This document shows positions 58,301-61,259 of a stretch of 64,000 bases of DNA, piece after piece (position 1 is the stretch's first letter; each line of letters starts with the position of its first letter). Source of the stretch: Topomyia yanbarensis (taxonomy: Eukaryota > Arthropoda > Insecta > Diptera > Culicidae); the NCBI RefSeq assembly GCF_030247195.1, contig NC_080672.1, positions 393,221,037 through 393,285,036 on the forward strand. Reading direction: 5' to 3'. The notes beneath the pieces were generated by a model. That model was given only the letters and a program-made list of their open reading frames with translations. It did not search any database and was not told where the DNA came from. The translations under genes and the position numbers were made by a program.

Positions 58301-61259
58301 ACTAACTAAACAACTACCTAATAAAATATGCTTTACAGGTCGCATCGTTTGCTTGGAGCGAATCCTAGACCTGATACCCTTCCAAACTACCAACTCCGCG
58401 ACACCTATGGAAGAGTCTGATGAATCGTCGTCCTTCCGTTAAGTAGGTGGAACATCAACACTTCCTGTCTACCTTTTCCTTTATCCTTCCCCGTGAACGA
58501 TGGAGATGGGGGCGCCCGGCAATGATGGCTATCATGCTGTTGAGGTTTTAATATGGGTCGGATTGGTATGAATTCCTACTTACCATTTCCTAAGCAACTC
58601 TTATTAGATAATTAGCAGTCAAACATGATGAAGTCAGTGTGCAATCGTGCAATCCGCCAAAATCATCGTCACAACGCAACGAAATTATTATAGGCATTTT
58701 CTTACTTCCGAATAATTGAACAGTCATAGTTCACCTTTACTCATGTATATATCCATTTCAAAACGTAAATTTGTGTTATCGCATTTTTTCAGAAATTGTT
58801 ATTAAAAGCTTGGAGTGGGTAATGTCCGGGACATAACCGCGGTGTTGACGTAGGACTATTCGTTGGCGTATCATATTATTAAAGTTCTGCTTGTATCTTT
58901 TTTCAAAACGGCTAATATTTCATATTAAGTTTTTCGCCGGGTTCAGTAAAATTTTTCTGGGTATTTGAATAGTATTCTGCAGAAAATTTTCACACAAATT
59001 AATTGTCCTACGTTAACACCCCGGTAATGTCCTGGTCCCACAGGTAGGTTCTAGTTTTTTATTTTTTCTCAATAACTTCTTCGCTTTATGTCAAAATTCT
59101 GCGCAGGATTTTGTATTGAAAAAAACATTAGTTAATAGATTGAAAATTTACGTAAAATATTTGGATAAACTAGGACGCACAAAAAATTGATTTTTATTTT
59201 ATTATCGACTATGTATTTGAGCTAGAATACAAAAACTCACGAATGTTTTAAGTAACAAGCGCTAGAAAAGAAATAGGAACTGATACCGGAAACGACATAC
59301 AGGCTCTAATAGAGAGCGTCAATCGCAAATGTCGAGCATTTTACTCAAATTCAATGTCGCAATAAATAATGACTCACTCTGTAGTTATCAACACGGCATA
59401 AGTAGGAATTGTACGCTCTTGGACATATCAATTTTCTCTACTTCCAGAATACACCGAGCTTATTGAAATGCACTGCATTTGAAATACCCCTCTGATAATC
59501 ATTACCTGCACTCGCCCTGCTTCGCCACCTCTTCATCGAAATAGCGCTTTCAACCGTAACCGACATTCCCATGTACCAGTATAGATATGAAGTACCACCT
59601 GTACACTGCCTAGCTCAATTGAAGGAGTGCAAATGCAACACTCCATGGCGTGCGAAAATGCAATCACTATTTCAACCCTTTCCGTGTTAACACAGCCCAA
59701 GTAATCAATTACCGTCGCCGCCGCCGTCGCTAGCGCTGCCTAGCTAGGCATTCCCATCACCAACACACAAACATACATCGTACTTACCACGTTGCGAACG
59801 TTGGATCTAGGTCCGAAACTACTCGAAATATGTACAAAATGCAAGTTAGTAACTTAAATAGTAAATTAGCTATTCGTATCCTTAAACCTGCAAAGAAAAA
59901 AACGGAAAGATGTCAATTGTACATTTACAGTTATCTGAGAATGGTTGAGTTTGTGTGAGTTGACACGGAATGGGGCAAATTTAATTTGCTGACACTTTTG
60001 AGCGGCTTGCTACGATTTACATCTTGATTTACATACTTTCCGTGTCGGAAGACCATTAGCATATATCCGGGTAACTCAAGTGAAATACCTAGGAAGGAAC
60101 AGAAACCGGTTGTCAGAGACAAGGGACCTAAATTCGTGTTGAGCGATTTATACCATCTTTCAACTTTTAACATTATTATCATATTTTTTCTAGTCGAATA
60201 AGTTGTTTAATTTTAGAATTTTAAAACCGTCCGGAATCGGGAACTTGCACGGCAAACATGTCCACACAGAAGCTTGATTGAAACTGAAGTTTATCACGCG
60301 ATGATGGATGAAGCGGGAAACGTGGTTCATTTATTATCGGGGCTAGTGGACGTGAATAATTTTCCCGTAATTCCAGTAGCTTTTTTTCTGAACTGAAACG
60401 GGGGTGGTGGTGGCATTCGAAAATTGTACCCTTTTCGTTTACTGGGTCAAGGAAGTGATTCCTGATTGTTATTGGTTTGGCTACACGTACCTAACGTGTC
60501 ACCAAAGATAGCTTTGGTTGACGGGTGTGTGTCTGTGTCAATAACAGACGTGTTGAGTACAAAAATATAATAGAAAAGGGGTCGCCTTGCCGGGAATCTA
60601 AAATTATCGCTGGTTGATGGGAGATAAATTTGTGATAGACGGCTGACATGAAGGACGGAAATAATTTGGCCGTAGTCGAAAATAGCAGCTGTTTCGGCAC
60701 TTTTGATTTTCTGAGTGTTTCATGGGGCGGTGGATAAGTAAACAATTGGTTAAAATTAGAGATTCTCTAGTGAGAGAATGGCCAAGATGAATTTGACGTA
60801 TCCATAAACGAGTTATTAAATCTTTGAACTGTACTCATCAAGGTCTCGTATTAATGCGCTACCACCACCAGTTTAAGCATAGAGCTTTTCTTCAAATTTA
60901 AACGTCAAAATGTACAAAGACCAACACATCAAATTTCAATTCGTTAAATTAATGTAATGACTCTAATTCGGTTCTAATTAAATTTAATCCCTTTTAATTT
61001 TATAGTAAAATCTCATATCACGAAATCTCTTTGTATTCAGTGAAAAGAACTAAAGATAAGCTAAACATTTAAAAGTACAGTCTCAAACCACTCCAAAGTG
61101 TCTCAGCTCCTAAACATTAATTTCTTTGTGTTCGACCCCGTCACAATCACAATGCGTTCTAATAGTCATGCATACTTACTTGATCTTTGATTCTTTATAA
61201 AATATAGTTGCAGTCTTTCTTTGAATGTGTTTTCATTTACATAGTATTCTACCCGTACT
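6428..61259 (-). CDS. SLO2: SLO2 sodium-activated potassium channel (KCNT family), 13 exons, partial
   Basis: Pore-forming subunit of a high-conductance, Na+-gated K+ channel of the plasma membrane, mainly neuronal in known animals. The exons in gene order are 61180-61259, 59788-59887, 48237-48435, 39399-39473, 38482-38565, 37991-38085, 36337-36520, 19468-19731, 19112-19290, 18873-19013, 7511-7660, 7216-7415 and 6428-6637. Every exon has AG/GT borders and the phases join without a break. Domain order is N-terminal cytosolic segment, S1-S6 with TVGYGD filter, then RCK1. S4 (38482 exon) has few basic residues, as in SLO2 and unlike Slo1. The text matches KCNT proteins ([37 protein letters not shown]). 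Not in view are the start codon exon(s) and RCK2. About 1,961 coding bases are spread over 54.8 kb. Introns of 8.8, 11.2, 11.4 and 16.6 kb are filled with mobile elements. Confidence 0.95.
6638..7215 (-). other. SLO2: SLO2 intron, 578 bp
   Basis: Flanked by donor GTAAGT (7210-7215) and acceptor CAG (6638-6640). No other feature seen. Confidence 0.7.
7216..7415 (-). CDS. SLO2: SLO2 exon 12 (in window): end of RCK1 region
   Basis: Reads [16 protein letters not shown], then [20 protein letters not shown] and ITKEENSAF. These motifs are conserved across SLO2/KCNT channels at the end of RCK1. The last residues ([14 protein letters not shown]) begin a variable linker. The acceptor CAG is at 7416-7418. 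The donor GTAAGT is at 7210-7215. The exon enters in phase 2 and leaves in phase 1. A 95-bp intron separates it from the upstream exon. Confidence 0.95.
7511..7660 (-). CDS. SLO2: SLO2 exon 11 (in window): RCK1 C-terminal part
   Basis: Encodes [20 protein letters not shown], followed by [20 protein letters not shown] and [10 protein letters not shown]. It is close to the KCNT consensus around the YGRCSGNEVYHI and [10 protein letters not shown] motifs. Borders: acceptor CAG at 7661-7663, donor GTAAGT at 7505-7510. The phase is 2 at both ends. The intron before it is 11.2 kb long. Confidence 0.95.
7661..8983 (-). other. SLO2 intron, unannotated part
   Basis: AT-rich intron without a supported gene. 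A stretch at about 8180-8240 (CGGAAGAAGGCAAAATACAT, then GAGCCGAAACGTCGG and TAAATAAATA) looks like the 3' end of a repetitive element, but I cannot assign it. Confidence 0.5.
8984..9700. mobile_element. Non-autonomous DNA element with CGGGGTRACTTTGAT ends
   Basis: The left end reads CCGGGGTAACTTTGATCA at 8993-9010. The right end, on the other strand, reads GCGGGGTGACTTTGATAAC (about 9678-9696). The two ends are inverted and match over about 15 bases. The roughly 700-bp interior is AT-rich and has no long open frame, so this looks like a MITE. Exact borders and target duplication are unclear. Confidence 0.55.
9701..10306 (-). other. SLO2 intron with TATCGATA-like sites
   Basis: No gene. Between 9840 and 9960 there are several near-palindromic ATCGAT motifs (AATATCGATATT, GTCGATATTTC, GTATCGATAC), resembling the insect DRE core TATCGATA. 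A short hairpin, GTCGCTCGTTT with its complement, lies near 9801-9825. Both may be chance in AT-rich DNA. Confidence 0.35.
10307..10425. repeat. AAAT tetranucleotide microsatellite
   Basis: About 118 bp of AAAT/AATA repeats with a few interruptions (CAAAT, AGAT, GAAT). The open frame on the minus strand here ([10 protein letters not shown]) is a product of the repeat. Confidence 0.9.
10789..10967 (-). mobile_element. tRNA-derived SINE
   Basis: On the minus strand the element starts GGGACGAGCATAGCGTAG. It carries a pol III A box (TAGCGTAGTTGG) and, about 35 bases later, a perfect B box (GGGTTCGATTCCCA). A tRNA-unrelated body follows (TAGGGTTAGAGATTTTTCC), and then a 3' run of about 18 A at 10795-10813. 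This is the standard layout of a SINE, as in the Feilai/SINE200 type of mosquitoes. It is not a functional tRNA because no cloverleaf 3' half closes the acceptor stem. The upstream text at 10737 (AGTGGCGTAGCCAG) recalls ends of other insect DNA elements, so the SINE may sit inside one. Confidence 0.8.
10968..11553 (-). other. SLO2 intron, no feature recognised
   Basis: AT-rich sequence. No open frame with a recognisable domain, and no inverted repeat noticed. Confidence 0.5.
11554..11980. mobile_element. MITE with perfect 15-bp terminal inverted repeats
   Basis: The left end CAGACCGGACTAAGT (11554-11568) is matched exactly by the inverse ACTTAGTCCGGTCTG at 11966-11980. The element is 427 bp. 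The interior has a 75-codon open frame without similarity that I recognise, too small for a transposase. No clear target duplication is visible, so the superfamily cannot be named. Confidence 0.75.
12412..14028. mobile_element. Foldback element with about 230-bp inverted arms, TA target
   Basis: The left end CAGGGTGTTTGGTTCATGG (12412) is matched by the inverse CCATGAACCAAACACCCTG ending at 14028. TA flanks both sides (12410-12411 and 14029-14030). The arms match closely for about 230 bases (12412-12640 against 13803-14028), including GGTGATAGACTGCCATAT and ACCTCTAACTTTAAAAGTAT, and then weakly further in. There is no transposase. A TA duplication and CAGGGTG ends suggest a non-autonomous Tc1/mariner-type element. 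Confidence 0.8.
14031..14827 (-). other. SLO2 intron, no firm feature
   Basis: A C/T-rich stretch near 14100-14190 and AT-rich sequence after it. No supported gene or clear repeat ends. Confidence 0.45.
14828..16062. repeat. Large imperfect palindrome (about 1.2 kb)
   Basis: The left arm (from 14828: ATATAAATTTGCACTATTTT, then CTTTGGCTATTCCGATACTC, ATACGACGGTTTGTAGCATA and GATCAATTACGGTTACAA) returns inverted on the right (TTGTAACCGTAATTGATCAA, TATAAACCGTCGTAC, GAGTATCGTAATAGCC, GTGCAAATTTATAT ending near 16062). The centre is near 15330. The right arm carries about 190 extra bases (roughly 15730-15950). No transposase. The terminal sequence is not sharp. Confidence 0.7.
16081..16515. repeat. 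Tandem repeat of about 172 bp, two to three copies
   Basis: The marker GGGTGAACGKATAAAT occurs at 16138, 16310 and 16484, so the period is 172-174 bp. The intervening text is also repeated: CCATAACAAACRAAC, GCACCAGRGYTTCCAAA and AGTTATCC. The last copy ends with GGGACACACTGTATG, which looks like the end of a mobile element. Confidence 0.75.
16655..18229. repeat. Large foldback element interrupted by a MITE
   Basis: The left arm starts TCGACCTTCGCGGATTTGA. The right arm ends with the inverse TCAAATCCGTGAAGGTCGA at 18229. Matching continues inward through GGGCCAATATATAAAAACCC, TCATGGAAGCACCCCCCGTT, TTGGCGGCCG and CCTCAGACATTTTTACATAA. The unpaired centre is about 17610-17790. The left arm is split by a 471-bp insertion at 16731-17201. 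The text on either side of that insertion is continuous in the right arm. A TATAAA hexamer array lies just outside the right end. Confidence 0.8.
16731..17201. mobile_element. MITE-like insertion, family A (copy 2), nested in foldback arm
   Basis: Flanked by an 11-bp direct repeat CAAATTTTTGT (16720-16730 and 17202-17212). The uninterrupted opposite arm has a single comparable site. Two sets of inverted repeats lie inside. GCTATATTTCACCCTAAGGA (about 16736) pairs with its inverse near 16955-16975. GGCTTCGCCTCATCAGAAAC (16866) pairs with GTTTCTGAAGAGGCGAAGCC (about 17166-17185). The second pair is shared with the copies at 403-595 and 36005-36272. No coding capacity. Confidence 0.75.
18266..18632. 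repeat. Perfect TATAAA hexamer array, about 61 copies
   Basis: About 366 bp without a single visible interruption. The long open frames on both strands here (Ile-Phe, Tyr-Lys, Ile-Asn and Ile-Tyr dipeptide runs) are by-products. It lies about 240 bp downstream of the donor of the SLO2 exon at 18873-19013, inside the 11.2-kb intron. The unit equals the TATA-box consensus. Confidence 0.98.
18873..19013 (-). CDS. SLO2: SLO2 exon 10 (in window): RCK1
   Basis: Encodes [20 protein letters not shown], then [20 protein letters not shown] and LHTSRGQ. This is an RCK1 block strongly conserved in KCNT channels. Acceptor AAAG at 19014-19017, donor GTGAGT at 18867-18872. It enters with one base completing Arg and leaves after two bases of Gln. 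A 98-bp intron precedes it. Confidence 0.96.
19112..19290 (-). CDS. SLO2: SLO2 exon 9 (in window): RCK1
   Basis: Encodes [40 protein letters not shown] and [19 protein letters not shown]. The GS-LKD-DL-RA and [21 protein letters not shown] motifs identify RCK1 of SLO2. Acceptor CAG at 19291-19293, donor GTATGC at 19106-19111. Phase 0 in, phase 2 out. Confidence 0.96.
19468..19731 (-). CDS. SLO2: SLO2 exon 8 (in window): S6-RCK1 linker and first RCK1 strands
   Basis: Encodes [20 protein letters not shown] and [20 protein letters not shown], then [20 protein letters not shown] and [26 protein letters not shown] is the first beta strand of the Rossmann-like RCK1 fold. The acceptor CAG at 19732-19734 is preceded on the gene strand by a CT-repeat pyrimidine tract. 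The donor GTGAGT is at 19462-19467. The phase is 0 at both ends. The intron upstream is 16.6 kb, the longest in view. Confidence 0.97.
19740..20650 (-). other. SLO2 intron, no feature recognised
   Basis: Starts with the GA repeat (19739-19754) that forms the pyrimidine tract of the adjoining acceptor. The remainder is AT-rich. An open frame at 19830-20114 shows no domain. Confidence 0.5.
20651..22026. repeat. Near-perfect 1.4-kb palindrome
   Basis: The ends are ATTCGTGATCTAACGCTAG (20651) and its inverse CTAGCGTTAGATCACGAAT (22008-22026). The symmetry centre is the 18-mer GAGAGCCAATTGGCTCTC at 21311-21328, so the arms meet with no loop. Comparing the two arms by eye I find only scattered single-base differences (a few per hundred) and two small insertions in the right arm near the centre (after 21349 and around 21403-21428). 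There is no coding sequence. The high arm identity means a recent origin or active homogenisation. Confidence 0.93.
22027..22450 (-). other. SLO2 intron, no feature recognised
   Basis: Unique-looking sequence between the palindrome and the satellite. The open frames at 22036-22227 and 22126-22449 overlap on opposite strands and show no domain. Confidence 0.45.
22451..23790. repeat. GAGGAATC octamer satellite with a 484-bp tandem duplication
   Basis: From about 22880 the sequence is built of the 8-mer GAGGAATC and one-base variants (GAGGAATT, AAGGAATC, GTGGAATC). Towards 22451 it decays into diffuse AATCCAG-type text. The array is interrupted at about 23307-23466 by a piece of LINE sequence (GTTCATCGACTC...) that recurs at 23791, where the real LINE copy starts. 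The shared array segment GGAATCTATGAATCGAGAAA also occurs twice. The offset of 484 bp shows that array plus LINE edge was duplicated as one unit. Open frames of the RFLDSSIP kind are repeat by-products. Confidence 0.9.
23788..25424 (-). pseudogene. RNase H-type LINE copy B, truncated and internally deleted
   Basis: Read right to left it holds remnants of ORF1 (25412-25140, matching the start of copy A). Next is a decayed zinc knuckle ([14 protein letters not shown], with Ser replacing the second Cys) near 24880-24925. The linker before RT follows ([18 protein letters not shown]). The first RT blocks come last: [25 protein letters not shown] and [15 protein letters not shown] with the first catalytic Asp. 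Frames change several times. The endonuclease region is missing. The copy stops at the octamer satellite, so the catalytic YADD part and 3' end are gone. Confidence 0.75.
25480..28018 (-). pseudogene. LINE ORF2 remnant: RT and RNase H
   Basis: Starts inside the endonuclease-RT linker ([20 protein letters not shown]). RT blocks follow: [64 protein letters not shown] and, in another frame, [12 protein letters not shown] (catalytic box at about 26346-26357). RNase H begins at [12 protein letters not shown] (about 25535). Several frameshifts and stops break the frame. The endonuclease domain is absent. After removing the MITE at 26961-27479 and one 8-bp repeat, the RT text reads straight through (VVGYSLLR then [18 protein letters not shown]). 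Confidence 0.8.
26961..27479. mobile_element. hAT-type MITE with 8-bp target duplication
   Basis: 519 bp with inverted ends TAGAGATGGGC / GCCCATCTCTA. It is flanked by the exact 8-bp duplication GTCGAAGC (26953-26960 and 27480-27487). An 8-bp duplication is the mark of hAT elements. The subterminal regions carry inverted GTTCACTTC/GAACNGTTC motifs. No transposase. It lies within the RT coding part of LINE copy A, so it inserted after that copy. Confidence 0.92.
28020..29860 (-). pseudogene. LINE ORF1 (gag-like) with zinc knuckles
   Basis: The N-terminal part (29857-29606) reads [21 protein letters not shown] frameshift near 29640-29700 leads to the main frame, which is open from 29700 to 28594. 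There [20 protein letters not shown] precedes a group of three CCHC-like knuckles ([28 protein letters not shown]) that are partly decayed. A coiled-coil-like charged region follows (about 29150-28990), then a Ser/Pro/Gln-rich tail to about 28020. LINE ORF1 proteins of this type coat the element RNA. The plus-strand open frames in the same interval are shadows. Confidence 0.75.
29861..30405 (-). other. Probable 5' region of LINE copy A
   Basis: No open frame with a recognisable domain. It lies between ORF1 of copy A and the start of the RTE element, so it is likely the 5' untranslated region of copy A or its flank. Confidence 0.4.
30406..33442 (+). mobile_element. RTE-type LINE, nearly full length
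   Basis: Plus-strand element with a G+C-richer 5' region (about 30406-30732), a single long coding region broken by three frameshifts (30733-33425), and a 3' tail of TAAA repeats (33423-33442). RTE elements, such as the mosquito JAM1 type, have one main protein with endonuclease and RT and end in short tandem repeats, as here. The left border is approximate. Confidence 0.85.
30733..33425 (+). pseudogene. RTE endonuclease-reverse transcriptase, three frameshifts
   Basis: The endonuclease starts near [16 protein letters not shown] (about 30809) and holds [19 protein letters not shown]-type text ([15 protein letters not shown]) and the catalytic IDSDHHLV. The RT follows, with [53 protein letters not shown] and [12 protein letters not shown] (catalytic FADD). 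The C-terminal [11 protein letters not shown] and [13 protein letters not shown] motifs are typical of RTE. The frame moves at about 32085, 32500 and 33170. All catalytic motifs are still recognisable, so the copy is recent but dead. No start codon is obvious; an in-frame TAA lies just upstream at about 30723. Confidence 0.88.
33443..34199 (-). other. SLO2 intron, no feature recognised
   Basis: AT-rich, then a G+C-richer stretch from about 34010 to 34190. Open frames overlap on both strands there without a domain. Confidence 0.45.
34200..35557. repeat. Large palindromic element (about 1.36 kb)
   Basis: The left arm starts GTGTACGCTAGGGCATCGCA. The right arm ends with the inverse-like TCGATGGCCTAGTGTACGC. 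Matching pieces include GATGCCAAATTTCACATCAT, GAGGAAAATATATATTAAAT, TACTGGGTCATTTTGGC and ACCTTGTTGAACGTGGAAAA, each found inverted in the other arm. The arms are about 34200-34735 and 34985-35557, with the centre near 34860. Arm identity is lower than in the 20651-22026 palindrome. No coding sequence. Confidence 0.8.
35558..36004 (-). other. SLO2 intron, no feature recognised
   Basis: No gene or clear repeat. GTGTACGTAC-type text near 35567 resembles text near 34095, just outside the two ends of the palindrome, so the element may be slightly longer than drawn. Confidence 0.4.
36005..36272. mobile_element. MITE family A (copy 3), both ends present
   Basis: Inverted ends of about 50 bp. The left end has TTATGGAATTTGAGTTTCGA, then CATCGTCTCATCAGAATC. 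The right end has GATTCTGATGAGACGAAGTC, then GAAACGCAAATTCCATAG. The ends abut AATTAG/CTAATT. About 268 bp long and non-coding. It shares its terminal motif with 403-595 and 16731-17201. It ends 64 bp from the SLO2 pore exon. Confidence 0.8.
36337..36520 (-). CDS. SLO2: SLO2 exon 7 (in window): pore helix, filter and S6
   Basis: Encodes [40 protein letters not shown] and [26 protein letters not shown] is the K+ selectivity filter. The IWPSQL...[10 protein letters not shown] stretch is S6. CGIQH before the pore helix is a SLO2 signature. Acceptor CAG at 36521-36523, donor GTGAGT at 36331-36336. One base completes Ser from the previous exon; the exon ends in phase 0. Confidence 0.98.
36625..36924. 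mobile_element. hAT-type MITE with 8-bp target duplication
   Basis: 300 bp, with imperfect inverted ends CAGGGCCGGCGGAAAGC / CAGGGGCGGCGAAACAC. Both sides carry the exact duplication ATCCCAGG (36617-36624 and 36925-36932). Internal ACCCACTCG motifs are repeated and inverted (36658-36710 and 36891-36899). It lies 105 bp upstream of the acceptor of the pore exon. Confidence 0.92.
36933..37990 (-). other. SLO2 intron with a 17-bp perfect hairpin
   Basis: No gene. At 37378-37423, TATGTAAATACTTGCAT and its exact inverse ATGCAAGTATTTACATA are separated by a 12-base loop. The rest is unremarkable AT-rich sequence. Confidence 0.6.
37991..38085 (-). CDS. SLO2: SLO2 exon 6 (in window): S5
   Basis: Encodes [20 protein letters not shown], then [11 protein letters not shown]. 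The NDLHRA motif at the S4-S5 linker and the LLCLVFT end of S5 are conserved in KCNT. Acceptor CAG at 38086-38088 after a T-rich tract, donor GTAATA at 37985-37990. Phase 0 in, two bases of Ser out. Confidence 0.95.
38482..38565 (-). CDS. SLO2: SLO2 exon 5 (in window): S3-S4
   Basis: 28 codons: [20 protein letters not shown], then [26 protein letters not shown] is the most conserved part of the SLO2 sensor region. It has one Arg and one Lys-Arg pair only, fitting the weak voltage dependence of the family. Acceptor CAG at 38566-38568, donor GTAAGT at 38476-38481. Phase 0 at both ends. Confidence 0.96.
38566..39398 (-). other. SLO2: SLO2 intron, 833 bp
   Basis: Contains a short CAT repeat at about 38940-38959. 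Open frames on the plus strand show no domain. Confidence 0.6.
39399..39473 (-). CDS. SLO2: SLO2 exon 4 (in window): S3
   Basis: 25 codons: [20 protein letters not shown], then PFTIT. GNIW-QI directly follows the YLGYK end of the S2 exon, as in KCNT proteins. Acceptor CAG at 39474-39476, donor GTAAGA at 39393-39398. Phase 0 at both ends. Confidence 0.95.
39474..40029 (-). other. SLO2 intron with a 29-bp hairpin
   Basis: At 39932-39960 and 39969-39997 two 29-base arms (GTGCTCTGCCATGTGATG...) are inverse copies with one difference, a G-U pair in plus-strand RNA. They are separated by 8 bases (TCTGTAGC). The repeat field begins right after it. Confidence 0.7.
43678..43966. mobile_element. MITE with GGGATCATCCATAAATGA ends (copy 1)
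   Basis: 289 bp. The left end GGGATCATCCATAAATGATG is matched by the inverse CGTCATTTATGGATGATCTC. TAA flanks both sides (43675-43677 and 43967-43969), suggesting a 3-bp target duplication. The interior has C-rich and G-poor runs (ACACCCCCTTCCCCCATCG) in inverted relation. Related copy at 47397. Confidence 0.88.
45104..47007. mobile_element. Non-autonomous pogo/Tc1-like DNA element
   Basis: 1,904 bp. The left end CAGTAAGATTCCGTTTTTGG and right end (inverse) CAGTAGGATTCCGTTTTTGG differ by one base. TA lies on each side (45102-45103 and 47008-47009). Further TTTTGGCA motifs repeat inside both ends (45118-45183 and 46934-46968). The interior has no transposase frame; the longest open frame is 66 codons. 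CAGTA ends with TA duplication suggest the pogo/Tigger branch of Tc1/mariner. Confidence 0.85.
47397..47739. mobile_element. MITE with GGGATTATCCATAAATGA ends (copy 2)
   Basis: 343 bp, the same family as 43678-43966. The ends are GGGATTATCCATAAATGACG and the inverse of CGTCATTTATGGATGGTCCC. AAT flanks both sides (47394-47396 and 47740-47742). The inner CCCCTCCCCCATCGTAGCAT is shared with copy 1. This copy carries about 50 extra bases in the middle. Confidence 0.88.
47743..48236 (-). other. SLO2 intron next to S2 exon, no feature
   Basis: Non-repetitive sequence between the last MITE and the donor of the S2 exon. Nothing recognised. Confidence 0.5.
48237..48435 (-). CDS. SLO2: SLO2 exon 3 (in window): S1-S2 loop and S2
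   Basis: Encodes [40 protein letters not shown] and [20 protein letters not shown], then AYLGYK. NW-AILWV-R and the hydrophobic stretch with [13 protein letters not shown] are the extracellular loop and S2 of SLO2. NKT is a possible N-glycosylation site in the loop. Acceptor CAG at 48436-48438, donor GTGAGT at 48231-48236. One base completes Cys from the previous exon; phase 0 out. Confidence 0.97.
48436..50126 (-). other. SLO2 intron, no firm feature
   Basis: AT-rich. CCAGTGGCGTACGTAGGATT at 49727 resembles the CAGTGGCGTAG text at 10736 and may be one end of a DNA element whose other end I cannot find. Confidence 0.45.
50330..52360. repeat. Large palindrome (about 2 kb)
   Basis: The outer arms are TATTTTGATACAAGAGCAA and its inverse-like TTGCTCATGAGTCAAAATA. 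Inner pairs include CAAAAATTTATGATAAAAAT, AAAGCATTTTGATTTTAAAT-type text, TCGAGATATTTTAACTTTTG and TTTCATGTAACTTTCAAATG, each present in both orientations. The symmetry centre is near 51345. The open frames at 50805-51008 and 51683-51886 are mirror copies, as are 50948-51190 and 51387-51743, and reflect the symmetry, not genes. The arms look well over 90% alike by eye. Confidence 0.88.
52797..53078. repeat. 94-bp tandem repeat, three copies
   Basis: TTAGTCCCAATCCAATATCC at 52797 recurs as TTAGTTACGATCCAATATCC at 52891 and, shortened, at about 52985. Each copy holds GTGAAATRGTTCAC and TTCGTGAAYTGGTTCATGAT. The third copy lacks about 15 bases. Confidence 0.8.
54220..55170 (-). other. SLO2 intron, no firm feature
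   Basis: AT-rich. A plus-strand open frame at 54693-54944 contains several Cys and His residues but no domain I can name. Confidence 0.4.
55171..56399. other. G+C-richer block of unknown origin
   Basis: Overlapping open frames on both strands (55179-55607 plus, 55247-55552 minus) have no recognisable domain. A 24-base direct repeat, CTCGTCGTATTTGGAGCAAG plus GCAG, occurs at about 55637 and 55664. The composition and the neighbouring LINE relic suggest retrotransposon-derived sequence, for example an untranslated leader, but this is not shown. Confidence 0.35.
56410..57009 (-). pseudogene. R1-like LINE reverse transcriptase relic lacking the catalytic box
   Basis: One frame from 57009 to 56410 with a TAG at 56812-56814. 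It reads [20 protein letters not shown], then VPITAGVP (stop) [60 protein letters not shown] and [20 protein letters not shown]. These follow the RT and thumb order of R1-clade elements. The residues expected between [13 protein letters not shown] and VTLEV, namely the AxDD catalytic box, are absent, so a small deletion removed the active site. Both ends are truncated. Confidence 0.8.
57010..58835 (-). other. SLO2 intron with a possible solo LTR or promoter remnant
   Basis: GGTATATAAGAGCACTGTAG at 57976 is a strong TATA-like box. AATAAA-like signals (CAATAAAT) follow at about 58109. Together with the G+C-richer text between, this resembles the U3-R-U5 layout of an LTR. No second LTR, primer site or retroviral-type frame is visible, so the call is weak. 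The rest of the stretch shows nothing. Confidence 0.3.
58836..59025. mobile_element. Small MITE with GGTGTTRACGTAGGAC ends
   Basis: 190 bp. GGTGTTGACGTAGGAC (58841) is matched by the inverse GTCCTACGTTAACACC ending at 59020. GTAATGTCC with GG follows on both sides (58819 and 59024), which may be a duplicated target or part of the element. No coding sequence. Confidence 0.65.
59026..59787 (-). other. SLO2 intron next to S1 exon, no feature
   Basis: Non-repetitive. A CGCCGCCGCCG run near 59710-59726 is the only low-complexity tract. Confidence 0.5.
59788..59887 (-). CDS. SLO2: SLO2 exon 2 (in window): S1
   Basis: Encodes [20 protein letters not shown], then [17 protein letters not shown]...LKLLTC-LYI-RV is the S1 segment of SLO2 channels. 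Acceptor CAG at 59888-59890, donor GTAAGT at 59782-59787. The first two bases complete Ser from the previous exon. The last two are completed to Cys in the S2 exon, 11.4 kb away. The exon is too short to stand out by length, so identity rests on the protein text and both phases. Confidence 0.95.
59888..61179 (-). other. SLO2: SLO2 intron, 1,292 bp
   Basis: AT-rich with no mobile element recognised. Minus-strand open frames at 59931-60182 and 60491-60745 have no domain. Confidence 0.6.
61180..61259 (-). CDS. SLO2: SLO2 exon 1 (in window): N-terminal cytosolic segment
   Basis: 80 bases encoding [20 protein letters not shown], then [29 protein letters not shown] is the highly conserved segment before S1 in all KCNT channels. 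Acceptor CAG at 61260-61262, donor GTAAGT at 61174-61179. The first base ends a codon from an upstream exon and the last base starts Ser. An upstream exon with the start codon must therefore exist at higher coordinates or outside the window; I could not identify it. Confidence 0.95.
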
